Positions 1 to 6,587 of a stretch of DNA of 8,944 nucleotides are shown piece by piece. The DNA is from Pseudomonadota bacterium. Its GTDB lineage: Bacteria > Pseudomonadota > Gammaproteobacteria > Steroidobacterales > Steroidobacteraceae. Position 1 is the stretch's first letter, and the number at the start of each line of letters is the position of its first letter. Both the position numbers and the translations under genes were made by a program. The stretch lies in contig JAJXZV010000276.1 of NCBI GenBank assembly GCA_021779875.1, forward strand, positions 1 to 8,944. Reading direction: 5' to 3'. The notes beneath the pieces are model-generated. The model was not told the origin of the DNA and did no database searches. It worked only from the letters and a program-made list of their open reading frames with translations.

Positions 1-582
1 CCGCCGCCTACTGCTACTGCTGCGCCACCTCGTCGATGATGTCGTCGGCGACGTAGATGGGCACGTCCACGGTGACCGCCAGGGCGGATCCAGCATGCTG
101 CCGCGACAGCCGACGGCTCCGCAGCGGCAGGCGAAGATCTCGTCGACGTTCGCCGGATCGTCCGGGTCGCGCTGAATCTGGTAGTCGTACGACAGCTCCT
201 CGCCCGGGCGGATGGTGCGGATCGCCTCGATGAACACCCGCCGATCCCGGCTGGTGCTTTCACAGTTCGGATCGCAGCCGTGATTGATGTACCGGGCATC
301 GTTGCCGCCCACCCCGCCGTCGATCACGGTCCTCGAGTCGACGGTGAAGAGGAAGGTGTGATTGTCGTCGGGATCCTTGTCCTCGTAGCGCGAGTCCGCC
401 TCCCGGTGGCTGACACGCTCGCCGAGGTACTCGATGATCGTGGTGCCCTTGCGAATGCGCCGTAGCGCGAATACGCCGTACCCGTGGATCGCGGAGTGCC
501 GCACCTCGATCATGGGCCGCGGAGGCGCGTGCTTGCGCACAGGCTGGCGTTGGAGCTTCGGTCTCGGCTTCTGCTTCGGCAA
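1..582 (-). CDS. SET-domain protein (putative protein-lysine methyltransferase), 3' end probably frameshifted or running off the window
   Basis: SET-domain proteins transfer a methyl group from S-adenosylmethionine to lysine; the bacterial target here is unknown. Reading from TTG at 582, residues 1-23 form a Lys/Arg/Pro-rich basic tail. The SET core follows: SAIHGYGVF near 30-38, EYLGE near 51-55, the SAM/active-site pair YINHGCDPNC at 98-107 and ELSYDYQ at 129-135. A post-SET zinc cluster, CRCGAVGCRGSML at 152-164, closes the domain. TTG was chosen because AGGA lies 8 nt upstream and an in-frame TAA lies just before it; ATG at 513 is the alternative but would start right at the SET core. Past residue 167 the same frame becomes a Trp/Ser/Thr/Arg-rich tail with no stop before the edge, while the -1 frame has a clean coding tail ending in TAG at 14-16. 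I infer a one-base deletion near 82-84. It lies 51 nt downstream of thyA and is probably co-transcribed with it. The methyltransferase fold is certain; the substrate is not. Confidence 0.85.
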   Translation of the reverse strand, partial: MPKQKPRPKLQRQPVRKHAPPRPMIEVRHSAIHGYGVFALRRIRKGTTIIEYLGERVSHREADSRYEDKDPDDNHTFLFTVDSRTVIDGGVGGNDARYINHGCDPNCESTSRDRRVFIEAIRTIRPGEELSYDYQIQRDPDDPANVDEIFACRCGAVGCRGSMLDPPWRSPWTCPSTSPTTSSTRWRSSSSRRR

Positions 583-633
583 ACGGTCGATCCTATGGTT
601 GAAGGGTACGGGAGGTTATCACGGCCGCGCGGG

Positions 634-1470
634 CTACTTGGCGATCGGCGCGGGGATGTGGGGGTGCGGCTCATAGCCCTCGATCCGGAAATCCTCGAAA
701 CGGTAATCGAAGATGCTCGGCGGCCGTCGCTCGAGAACCAGCCTGGGCGCGCCGCGCGGCTCGCGCACGATCTGCGCGCGGGCCTGATCCAGATGATTGG
801 CGTACAAGTGGGCATCGCCGAGCGAGAACACCAGCTCGCCGGGCTCGAGGCCGCATTGCTGGGCCAGCATCGAGGTCAGGAAGGCCGTGGAGGCGCAGTT
901 GTACGGCAGTCCCAGGAACACGTCGACGCTGCGCATCGTGAGCATGCAGCTCAACCGCCCCTCCGCCACGTAGAACTGGTACATCACGTGGCACGGCGGC
1001 AGCGCCATCTTGCCCGCGGCCGCGTTCGCCTCCGGCGAGAGGGACTCATCCGGCAAATCGGCCACGTTCCATGCATTGATGAGATGGCGCCGGCTGTCGG
1101 GCTTGCGCCGCAGACCCTCGATCAGCGCCGCCACCTGGTCGTGCTCCCGCCCGTCCGCCCCTTTCCAGCGGCGCCACTGCGCGCCATAGACCGGTCCGAG
1201 CTCGCCGGCGGGCGTGGCCCACTCGTTCCAGATCGACACGCCGTGCTCGGTCAGGAACCCGATGTTGGTGTCCCCGCGCAGGAACCAGAGCAGCTCGTAC
1301 ACGATCGATTTGACGTGCAGGCGCTTGGTGGTGAGCAGCGGGAAACCGTCCCGCAGGTCGTGGCGGAACGATCGGCCGAACACCGACAGCGTGCCGGTGC
1401 CGGTGCGGTCGCTCTTGCGCACGCCGCCGTCCAGGATGTCGCGCAGGAGACCGAGATACTGCCGATCCAT
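634..1470 (-). CDS. thyA: Thymidylate synthase
   Basis: This cytoplasmic enzyme methylates dUMP to dTMP using 5,10-methylene-tetrahydrofolate, the de novo source of thymidylate. The 278-residue product carries the family landmarks in order: [12 protein letters not shown] at 21-32, FPLLTTKR at 43-50 (phosphate-binding Arg region), [11 protein letters not shown] at 59-69, IWNEWA at 80-85, [11 protein letters not shown] at 125-135, the nucleophile Cys160 in [17 protein letters not shown] (dUMP binding), and a C-terminal FDYRFEDF...[11 protein letters not shown]. It is about 14 residues longer than the E. coli enzyme (264). Nearly all the extra length is a 13-residue insertion just before the Cys loop, around 140-153. 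ATG at 1468-1470 is the natural start, as the family N-terminus MxQYLxLLxxIL begins there. The gene starts 22 nt after the lgt stop, the same lgt-thyA order seen in E. coli, and no promoter or terminator is evident between them. Confidence 0.98.
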   Translation of the reverse strand: MDRQYLGLLRDILDGGVRKSDRTGTGTLSVFGRSFRHDLRDGFPLLTTKRLHVKSIVYELLWFLRGDTNIGFLTEHGVSIWNEWATPAGELGPVYGAQWRRWKGADGREHDQVAALIEGLRRKPDSRRHLINAWNVADLPDESLSPEANAAAGKMALPPCHVMYQFYVAEGRLSCMLTMRSVDVFLGLPYNCASTAFLTSMLAQQCGLEPGELVFSLGDAHLYANHLDQARAQIVREPRGAPRLVLERRPPSIFDYRFEDFRIEGYEPHPHIPAPIAK

Positions 1471-1492
1471 CGCTCGATACCGGCGCCCGAGG

Positions 1493-2329
1493 TCAGGCGC
1501 CGACGGCGCCGAGATTGCCGCTCGGCTGATTGCGCCGGTAGGCGTAGGCCATCACCGCGAGGCCGATGAATATCATGGGCGTCGTGAGCAGCATGCCCAT
1601 GGTCAGCCAGTTGCCGACCAGATAGCCGATGTTGGCGTCCGGCAGCCGCACCCATTCGACGGTGAAGCGTGCGCACCCGTACAGGAACAGGAACAAGCCG
1701 CTCGGTGCAAGCCGCGGCCGCGGTTTGCCGGTGAACCACCACAACAGAGCGAACAGCACCAAGCCCTCGAGGGTCGCCTCGTACAGCTGCGAGGGGTGCC
1801 GCGCGACCAGTTCGCCCTGCGCGTTCGGCACGCCGAACCCCCAGGGCAGGTCGGTCGGCTTGCCCCAGAGTTCGCCATTGATGAAGTTGCCGAGCCGGCC
1901 GGCCATCAGGCCGATCCCCGGCAAGGGCGCCAGGAAGTCGAACACGTCGGCGACGAGCTTGCCCTTCGTGCGGGCGAACACGATGGCGGCGACCAGCACG
2001 CCGGCCAGTCCGCCGTGAAAGGACATGCCGCCGTCCCAGATATGGAACACGTTCAGCCAGTTCTGGGCCACCACGTCCCTGCCGTAGAAGATGCACCACC
2101 CCAGCCGGCCGCCGACGATCACGCCGATCGCGCAATAGAAGATCAGGTCGTCGATGTCCAGGTGCGTCCACGTCGACCCGGGCCGGCTCGCGCGCCGGCG
2201 GGCGAGCAGCCATGCCGAGACGAAGCCCACCAGGTACATGATGCCGTACCAGTGCACGCGCAGCGGTCCGATCCCGGCGACCGGCCCGATGGAGATGGCG
2301 ACCGGATCGATGTGTGGATAGGTCAGCAT
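1493..2329 (-). CDS. lgt: Phosphatidylglycerol--prolipoprotein diacylglyceryl transferase
   Basis: Lgt is an inner-membrane enzyme that transfers diacylglycerol from phosphatidylglycerol to the lipobox Cys of prolipoproteins, the first step of lipoprotein maturation. The 278-residue protein has several hydrophobic membrane segments (about 23-43, 62-82, 104-119, 186-199, 210-222 and 237-261). It carries the family signature [13 protein letters not shown] at 144-156. Key positions align with E. coli by eye: HWYG at 26-29, His105 in SFHGGLAG, Arg145 in the signature (E. coli Arg143) and Arg228 in EWVRLPD (E. coli Arg239). ATG at 2327-2329 follows the rlmI stop after only 4 nt, suggesting coupled translation; AGTAGGG immediately upstream, spanning that stop, may serve as a closely spaced ribosome-binding site. 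The gene is followed by thyA 22 nt downstream. One cytochrome lipoprotein in this same window would be a substrate. Confidence 0.98.
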   Translation of the reverse strand: MLTYPHIDPVAISIGPVAGIGPLRVHWYGIMYLVGFVSAWLLARRRASRPGSTWTHLDIDDLIFYCAIGVIVGGRLGWCIFYGRDVVAQNWLNVFHIWDGGMSFHGGLAGVLVAAIVFARTKGKLVADVFDFLAPLPGIGLMAGRLGNFINGELWGKPTDLPWGFGVPNAQGELVARHPSQLYEATLEGLVLFALLWWFTGKPRPRLAPSGLFLFLYGCARFTVEWVRLPDANIGYLVGNWLTMGMLLTTPMIFIGLAVMAYAYRRNQPSGNLGAVGA

Positions 2330-2333
2330 GGCC

Positions 2334-3545
2334 CTACTTTAAACCGTCGGTCACGCGACAGAAATAGGCCTTCAGGTAGCTCGTCTCCGGGATGGCCGGG
2401 TGCACCGGATGATCCGGGGCCTGACCGCCGAGTTCGAGCACCTGCAGGTGCTTGAGCGGCGCCCGCGCCGCCTTCGCGATGGCGTCCAGCAGATCGCCGG
2501 CGCCCACGTGGTGGGAACAGGAGCAGGACACGAGGATCGCATCCTCGGCGAGCACCCGCATCGCGAGTTGGTTGAGCCGCTTGTAGGCCGCGAGCGCCTT
2601 CGGAAGGTCCTTCTTTCGCTTGGCGAACGCCGGCGGGTCGACGATCACGACGTCGAATCGCCGCCCCTCGCCGGCGAGCGCCTCGAGCACGTCGAAGGCG
2701 TCGCCCTTGCGCGTGTCGATCGTGCAACCGTTCTGCGCGGCGTTGCGCGCCGCGAGCTCCAGCGCGGACTGCGAGCCGTCGACGCACAGCACCTCGCCGG
2801 CCGCGGCGCTCGCCGCGCGCACGCCCCAGGCGCCGACGTAGCTGAACAGGTCGAGCACGCGCGCGCCGGGACGCAGGTACTTCAGCAGGGAGCGCCGGTT
2901 GAACGCCTGATCGAAGAACCACCCGGTCTTCTGTCCCTCGGACAGCGGGGCCGAGAAGCTGAGGCCGTCCTCGACCACGCTCACGTGATCCGGGACCGCG
3001 CCCCGGGCGGCCTCGACGTATTCCGGCAGGCCCTCGAGGGCCCGCGCACCCGAATCGTTCTTGAACACCAGGGCTTCGCAGTCGATGACGGCGCCCACGG
3101 CGCGCGCGATGTGCGGCTTGAGCAGTTCCATGCCGGCGGTGCCCACCTGCGCGACGCACACGGCGCCGTAGCGGTCGATCACGAGCCCCGGCAGCCCGTC
3201 GGATTCGCCGTGGACCCATCGATACCACGGCCGGTCGTAGAGCCGCTCCCGCAATGCGAGCGCCACGCGAAGCCGCTCGGCGAACCAGTCCGCGTCCGGC
3301 GGCCGCCAGGTGCCGAGCAGGCGCGCGCAGATGAGGGACCGCGGATTGACGTAGGCGAGACCCAGGGCGCGATCGTTGTGCGCGAGCACCCGCACCAGTT
3401 CGCCCGGCGCGAACTTCGGCAGCGGCGTCTGCTCGGCGTCGATCTCGTTGCTGAAGACCCACAGGTGACCGGCGTTCAGACGTCGGTCTTCGTTGCGCTT
3501 CAGACGCAGCGTGCGCAATGACGCCGCGGTACCGGGTTCGGACAT
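2334..3545 (-). CDS. rlmI: 23S rRNA (cytosine-C5)-methyltransferase, RlmI type
   Basis: RlmI-family enzymes make 5-methylcytosine in 23S rRNA (position 1962 in E. coli) using S-adenosylmethionine. The 403-residue product is close to the E. coli length of about 396. It begins with a PUA RNA-binding domain (roughly 10-95, with GHLWVFSNEI at 26-35) and continues with the EEHEE-like linker (HGESDGLPGLVIDRYG). The methyltransferase domain contains TGWFFDQAFNRR before motif I VLDLFSYVGAWG at 230-241, motif IV DPPAF at 303-307 and the motif VI cysteine segment SCSCSHH with Cys341 and Cys343. The family uses a Cys here as covalent nucleophile; I do not assign which of the two. ATG at 3543-3545 is the most downstream sensible start and places the PUA domain correctly. 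No clear Shine-Dalgarno precedes it, fitting a very short leader. It heads the rlmI-lgt-thyA run, with lgt starting 4 nt after its stop. The exact target base is inferred from the family. Confidence 0.93.
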   Translation of the reverse strand: MSEPGTAASLRTLRLKRNEDRRLNAGHLWVFSNEIDAEQTPLPKFAPGELVRVLAHNDRALGLAYVNPRSLICARLLGTWRPPDADWFAERLRVALALRERLYDRPWYRWVHGESDGLPGLVIDRYGAVCVAQVGTAGMELLKPHIARAVGAVIDCEALVFKNDSGARALEGLPEYVEAARGAVPDHVSVVEDGLSFSAPLSEGQKTGWFFDQAFNRRSLLKYLRPGARVLDLFSYVGAWGVRAASAAAGEVLCVDGSQSALELAARNAAQNGCTIDTRKGDAFDVLEALAGEGRRFDVVIVDPPAFAKRKKDLPKALAAYKRLNQLAMRVLAEDAILVSCSCSHHVGAGDLLDAIAKAARAPLKHLQVLELGGQAPDHPVHPAIPETSYLKAYFCRVTDGLK

Positions 3546-3594
3546 GAGAGGACACTTCGGTTTATAGTCGCCGTCATTCTAACCGAGGCGGCCC
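3546..3594. promoter_or_regulatory. Divergent promoter region between rlmI and the yyaL-like gene
   Basis: These 49 nt must hold the start signals for both neighbours unless promoters lie inside the genes. A TTTATAGT core at 3561-3568 can be read as a -10 on both strands: TATAGT at 3563-3568 on plus, TATAAA at 3566-3561 on minus. For the plus direction a weak -35 (CGGACA, 3539-3544) sits 18 nt upstream, inside the start of rlmI. For minus no good -35 is seen. The minus -10 would give a leader of only about ten nucleotides before the rlmI ATG, agreeing with the missing Shine-Dalgarno. The assignment is by eye only. Confidence 0.4.
3585..3588 (+). promoter_or_regulatory. Ribosome-binding site fixing a GTG start at 3595
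   Basis: GAGG lies 6 nt before GTG at 3595-3597. This supports the GTG as the start of the DUF255 gene. The protein family begins with an [21 protein letters not shown] segment directly after this start, so no upstream extension is needed. Confidence 0.6.
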
Positions 3595-5664
3595 GTGAAC
3601 ACGCAGCTCAATCGACTCGCCGCGCAGACCAGCCCCTATTTGCTGCAGCATGCCCGCAATCCCGTCGATTGGTATCCGTGGGGCCCCGAGGCGCTCGAGA
3701 AGGCGCGTGTCGAGAACAAGCCGATCCTGCTGTCCATAGGCTATTCGGCCTGCCACTGGTGTCACGTCATGGCGCACGAGTCGTTCGAGGACCCGGCCAC
3801 CGCCGCGGTCATGAACCGACTGTTCGTCAACGTCAAGGTCGACCGGGAAGAGCGCCCGGACCTCGACAAGATCTATCAGACGGCCCAGCAGCTGCTCACG
3901 CATCGCCCCGGCGGGTGGCCGCTCACCATGTTCCTCGCGCCCTGGGATCGCCAGCCGTTCTTCGGCGGGACCTACTTCCCGAACCAGGCCCGCGCGGGCA
4001 TGCCCGCCTTCGCCGCCCTGCTCGAGCGCGTGGCGGGATATTTCCGCACCCACGAGCCGCAGATCCGCTCGCAGAAGGCCCTGATGGAGGAGGCGTTCGA
4101 ACGGACGCTGCCGGCGCCCGCCGACGCCGAGGCGATGCTCGATGAGGCGCCGCTCGCCCGCGCGCGCGCGGTGCTCGAGAGCGGCTTCGATGCGCGCCAC
4201 GGCGGCTTCGGCCGCGCTCCGAAGTTCCCGCGCACCGGCAGCATCGAGCGCTGCCTGCGCCACTGGTATGCGAGCTCGGGCACCGAGGAGCCGGACTTGA
4301 AGGCGCTGTTCATGGCGACGCTGACCCTGACCCGCATGGCCGAGGGCGGCGTCTTCGACCAGGTCGGCGGCGGCTTCTACCGCTACTCGGTGGACGAGGA
4401 GTGGGCGATTCCGCACTTCGAGAAGATGCTGTACGACAACGCGCTGTTGCTCGCCGTCTATGCGCGGGCGGCGCTCGCCACGGGCGAGGAGTTGTTCGCG
4501 CGCACGGCCGCGGCGACCGCCGCATGGGCGCTGCGCGAGATGCGCTCGCCCACGGGCGCGTTCTATTCGAGCATCGACGCCGATTCCGGGGGCCGCGAGG
4601 GCGGGTTCTACCTGTGGCGGCGGGCGGAGCTGCAGGCGCTGCTCCCTGCGGACGAATACGACGTCTTCGCGCATCGATACGGCCTCGACGGCGCACCGAA
4701 TTTCGAGGATGCCTGGCATCTGGCCGCCAGGGCCCCGGTCGCCGCCGTCGGCGATGCCTTGCACCGGCCGGCCGCCGAGGTCGAGGCAGCGCTGGAGGCC
4801 GCGCGGGTGAAGCTCGAGGCGGCGCGCCGCTCGCGCACCCCGCCCGCGCGCGACGAGAAGATCCTCACGGCCTGGAACGCGCTGATGATCAAGGGGCTTG
4901 CGGCGGCCGCACGGTCGCTTCGCGACCCCGCCCTCGCCGAAGCCGCGGGCGCGGCCGCCGACTTCGTGCGGCGCGAACTCTGGCGCGACGGCCGCCTGTT
5001 CGCGGTCACCAAGGACGGGAGGGCGCATCTGCCCGCCTATCTCGACGATCACGCGTTCCTCGCCGACGCGCTGCTCGAATTGCTGCAGATCCGCTGGAGC
5101 GGCGCCGATCTCGAGTTCGCGCGGGCGCTGGCCGACGCCATGCTGCATCGGTTCGAGGATGCGCGGCGCGGCGGCTTCCATTTCACCGCGTCGGACCACG
5201 AGACCCTGATCCATCGACCGAAGAGCTTCGACGACGACTCCCTGCCGTCGGGCAATGCCGTGGCGGCCTCGGTGCTCGCGCGGCTCGGCTATCTGCTCGC
5301 GGACCTTCGCTACCTCGACGCCGCCGAACGGGCGCTGAAGGCGGCCTTCGCACCGATGCGCGAGCATCCGGACGCCCACATGGGCATGTTGAACGCGCTG
5401 GAGGATTTCATCGGTCCGGCCGAGATCCTGATCGTGCGCGGCGCCGAGGCCGATCGGTGGAGCCGCGAGCTCGGCGCGCTGTACGCGCCCGCGCGCATGA
5501 TCTTCGCGATTCCCGACGAGGCCCGCGACCTGCCGCCCGCCCTCGCGGCGAAGGCGGCGACGGGCCGAACGGTGGCCTATCTGTGCGAGGGCATGACCTG
5601 CTCGGCGCCGTTCGAGGATCTAGCCGAGCTCGCCCGGCGGCTCGGCGCGCGGATGCGCCGCTAG
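3595..5664 (+). CDS. Thioredoxin-fold DUF255 protein, YyaL/SSP411 (spermatogenesis-associated 20) family
   Basis: This 689-residue protein belongs to a widespread, poorly understood family that joins a thioredoxin-like domain to an (alpha/alpha)6 barrel like that of N-acylglucosamine 2-epimerases and glycosidases. No reaction is established for it. Residues 1-170 are the thioredoxin part: [18 protein letters not shown] at 13-30, the redox-like CHWC motif at 53-56, [11 protein letters not shown] at 81-91, GGWPLT at 106-111 and FFGGTYFP. The barrel carries the family blocks [12 protein letters not shown]...[11 protein letters not shown] (about 258-283), [12 protein letters not shown] near 420 and [10 protein letters not shown] near 550. 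A C-terminal Cys pair, C664 and C669 in CEGMTC, is also family-typical. There is no signal peptide, so it is probably cytosolic. GTG start with a GAGG 6 nt upstream. The last 45 nt overlap the convergent HIT-family gene. The large open frame on the opposite strand across this gene is a GC-rich shadow. Family is certain, function unknown. Confidence 0.95.
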   Translation: MNTQLNRLAAQTSPYLLQHARNPVDWYPWGPEALEKARVENKPILLSIGYSACHWCHVMAHESFEDPATAAVMNRLFVNVKVDREERPDLDKIYQTAQQLLTHRPGGWPLTMFLAPWDRQPFFGGTYFPNQARAGMPAFAALLERVAGYFRTHEPQIRSQKALMEEAFERTLPAPADAEAMLDEAPLARARAVLESGFDARHGGFGRAPKFPRTGSIERCLRHWYASSGTEEPDLKALFMATLTLTRMAEGGVFDQVGGGFYRYSVDEEWAIPHFEKMLYDNALLLAVYARAALATGEELFARTAAATAAWALREMRSPTGAFYSSIDADSGGREGGFYLWRRAELQALLPADEYDVFAHRYGLDGAPNFEDAWHLAARAPVAAVGDALHRPAAEVEAALEAARVKLEAARRSRTPPARDEKILTAWNALMIKGLAAAARSLRDPALAEAAGAAADFVRRELWRDGRLFAVTKDGRAHLPAYLDDHAFLADALLELLQIRWSGADLEFARALADAMLHRFEDARRGGFHFTASDHETLIHRPKSFDDDSLPSGNAVAASVLARLGYLLADLRYLDAAERALKAAFAPMREHPDAHMGMLNALEDFIGPAEILIVRGAEADRWSRELGALYAPARMIFAIPDEARDLPPALAAKAATGRTVAYLCEGMTCSAPFEDLAELARRLGARMRR

Positions 5665-6108
5665 GAGCCGCCCGATGCGGCGCCGGAGCGCGCCGTGCGC
5701 AGCCTCCTCGAACGGCGGCGCCGCCGCCCAGTCGAGCGCCCAGGGCTGCGCGGTGCGGGTCGCCTCGGGCTCCGACGACAGGCGCGGGAACACGTGCGCG
5801 TGCAGCGCGGGCTCTAAGTTGCCGAACAGGGCGTAGTTGACCCGCACGGCGCCGGTCGCGGCGAGCACCGCATCGCCGACCCGCGCCATGTCGTCGAGGA
5901 ATCGCAGGCGGTCCGCTCCCTCGAGCACGTTGAGGTGCGCCACCACAGGATCGGGCAGCAGCAGGCAATAGCCGGCGAGCACCTGCCGCTCGCCCATCAC
6001 CACCCAGCCCGACTCGAGCCGCGCCACCGCCCCGGGATGGGCGCCGGCGCGGCAGCGTTCGACCAGGCGGTGGATCGCCGTGGGCGCCGTCGGGTGGCCG
6101 CCGCTCAT
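5620..6108 (-). CDS. HIT-family protein (putative nucleotide hydrolase/transferase)
   Basis: HIT proteins hydrolyse or transfer nucleoside phosphates, such as dinucleoside polyphosphates or AMP conjugates, through a histidine nucleophile. The 162-residue product has the HIT order: a strand with GYCLLLPD at 46-53, a helix of the [15 protein letters not shown] type (about 68-82), VNYALFGN at 90-97 and the active-site strand ALHAHVFPR at 101-109. The triad reads His103-x-His105-x-Phe107, so the third His of HxHxH is replaced by Phe. The central His105, the expected nucleophile, is present. ATG at 6106-6108 begins 2 nt after the cytochrome TGA, so the two are almost certainly co-transcribed, with possible translational coupling. 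The last 15 codons overlap the convergent yyaL-like gene. An open frame extends further upstream in the same phase, but that part lies across the cytochrome gene and is not coding. Substrate cannot be predicted from sequence. Confidence 0.85.
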   Translation of the reverse strand: MSGGHPTAPTAIHRLVERCRAGAHPGAVARLESGWVVMGERQVLAGYCLLLPDPVVAHLNVLEGADRLRFLDDMARVGDAVLAATGAVRVNYALFGNLEPALHAHVFPRLSSEPEATRTAQPWALDWAAAPPFEEAAHGALRRRIGRLLAAHPRAEPPGELG

Positions 6109-6110
6109 CT

Positions 6111-6533
6111 TCAGGAATCCCCGAGAGCGCGCGCCACCGCCGTCGAATCGACCGGGGTCCCGGCGTTGCCGAAGTGCGAGCGCAGGTAGGTGAACAACGC
6201 CGCCGCGTCGGGCGGCTTCAACCAGCCGAAGGCCGGCATCCGCGTACCGTAGCGTCCGGCCGGCAGGTCGACGGGACGCCGGCCCTCGAGCACCCAACGG
6301 GTGAGCGGAGCCGGATCCCCGAGCACCACGGGCGAGCCCGAGAGGCTCGGGTAGACGCCGGCGATGCCGTGTCCGTCCGCCTGGTGACACGCCACGCAGC
6401 TGCCCTCGTACAGCCGCGCGCCGAGCTCGCCCGCCGCGCCCGCCGCGCCGCTCGGCGGTTCGGCGCCCGAGCAGGCGCCGAGCGCAAACGCGCCGAGCGC
6501 GGTCAGCAGGAGTCGCGTGCGATGCATTACCAT
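6111..6533 (-). CDS. Cytochrome c lipoprotein, mono-haem
   Basis: This small electron-transfer protein is predicted to be lipid-anchored on the periplasmic side. The 140-residue precursor has a lipoprotein signal: basic HRTR at 4-7, hydrophobic LLLTALGAFALG, then lipobox LGAC with Cys21 as the lipidated residue. A Gly/Ala-rich spacer leads to a single class-I haem site, CVACH at 46-50. The likely sixth ligand is Met99 in TRMPAFG, as in cbb3-type/alcohol-dehydrogenase-associated c domains, followed by the closing helix AALFTYLRSHFGN. ATG at 6531-6533 is preferred over ATG at 6525-6527 because GAGG lies about 10 nt upstream of it. Longer in-phase starts reach back over the divergent gene and are rejected, since the signal peptide must be N-terminal. 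The stop lies 2 nt before the HIT gene. No oxidase or dehydrogenase partner is visible in the window, so its redox partner is unknown. Confidence 0.92.
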   Translation of the reverse strand: MVMHRTRLLLTALGAFALGACSGAEPPSGAAGAAGELGARLYEGSCVACHQADGHGIAGVYPSLSGSPVVLGDPAPLTRWVLEGRRPVDLPAGRYGTRMPAFGWLKPPDAAALFTYLRSHFGNAGTPVDSTAVARALGDS

Positions 6534-6537
6534 GGGC

Positions 6538-6556
6538 CGGGATCCTCGGGGTCCCG
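6538..6556 (-). promoter_or_regulatory. Hairpin over the cytochrome ribosome-binding site
   Basis: CGGGATCC (6538-6545) and GGGTCCCG (6549-6556) can pair around a 3-nt loop, with 7 of 8 positions Watson-Crick and one mismatch. In the minus-strand transcript the GAGGA that would serve as Shine-Dalgarno falls in the loop and 3' arm, 10 nt before the cytochrome ATG. It could limit ribosome access, or it could be chance in GC-rich DNA. If transcription starts at the -10 suggested nearby, part of the hairpin would be missing from the RNA. Confidence 0.3.
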
Positions 6557-6565
6557 ATCGTAGCA
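6557..6565 (-). promoter_or_regulatory. Possible extended -10 for the cytochrome c-HIT unit
   Basis: On the minus strand the sequence reads TGCTACGAT, a TGn extended -10 followed by TACGAT (4 of 6 to TATAAT). No good -35 is seen at 16-18 nt, which an extended -10 can tolerate. The start would fall about 17 nt before the cytochrome ATG. Visual call only. Confidence 0.25.
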
Positions 6566-6576
6566 AAGAGGAGCTC

Positions 6577-6580
6577 GGAG
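6577..6580 (+). promoter_or_regulatory. Ribosome-binding site supporting a CTG start for the L,D-transpeptidase
   Basis: GGAG sits 7 nt before CTG 6588-6590. A second purine-rich run, AGAGGAG at 6567-6573, is too far from CTG or ATG to be the main site. An in-frame TAG at 6561-6563 bounds the frame, and no ATG, GTG or TTG occurs in frame between that stop and ATG 6612, which has no comparable site. Confidence 0.45.
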
Positions 6581-6587
6581 CATCGTA

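Noticed and set aside
583..633. Terminator between thyA and the SET gene
   Set aside because: A GC-rich palindromic patch (CGGCCG) exists, but there is no stem followed by a T run on the minus strand; the gap is only 51 nt.
484..2455. Plus-strand open frames of about 360-410 codons across thyA and lgt
   Set aside because: They lie antisense to strongly recognisable thyA and lgt, and their translations are His/Arg/Gln-rich without domains.
2323..3555. A 410-codon minus-strand frame alongside rlmI
   Set aside because: Out-of-phase shadow of rlmI, Arg/Gly-rich; the neighbouring phase has the complete PUA and methyltransferase motifs.
3574..5379. A 601-codon open frame antisense to the YyaL-like gene
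   Set aside because: Its translation is low-complexity Arg/Gly/Ala/Glu with no recognisable domain, while the plus strand encodes all the family motifs. Such antisense frames are expected in GC-rich genes where stops are rare.
6109..6390. N-terminal extension of the HIT gene to an ATG at 6390
   Set aside because: The added part is an Arg/Gly-rich shadow of the cytochrome gene; ATG 6108 starts 2 nt after the cytochrome stop and gives a normal HIT length.
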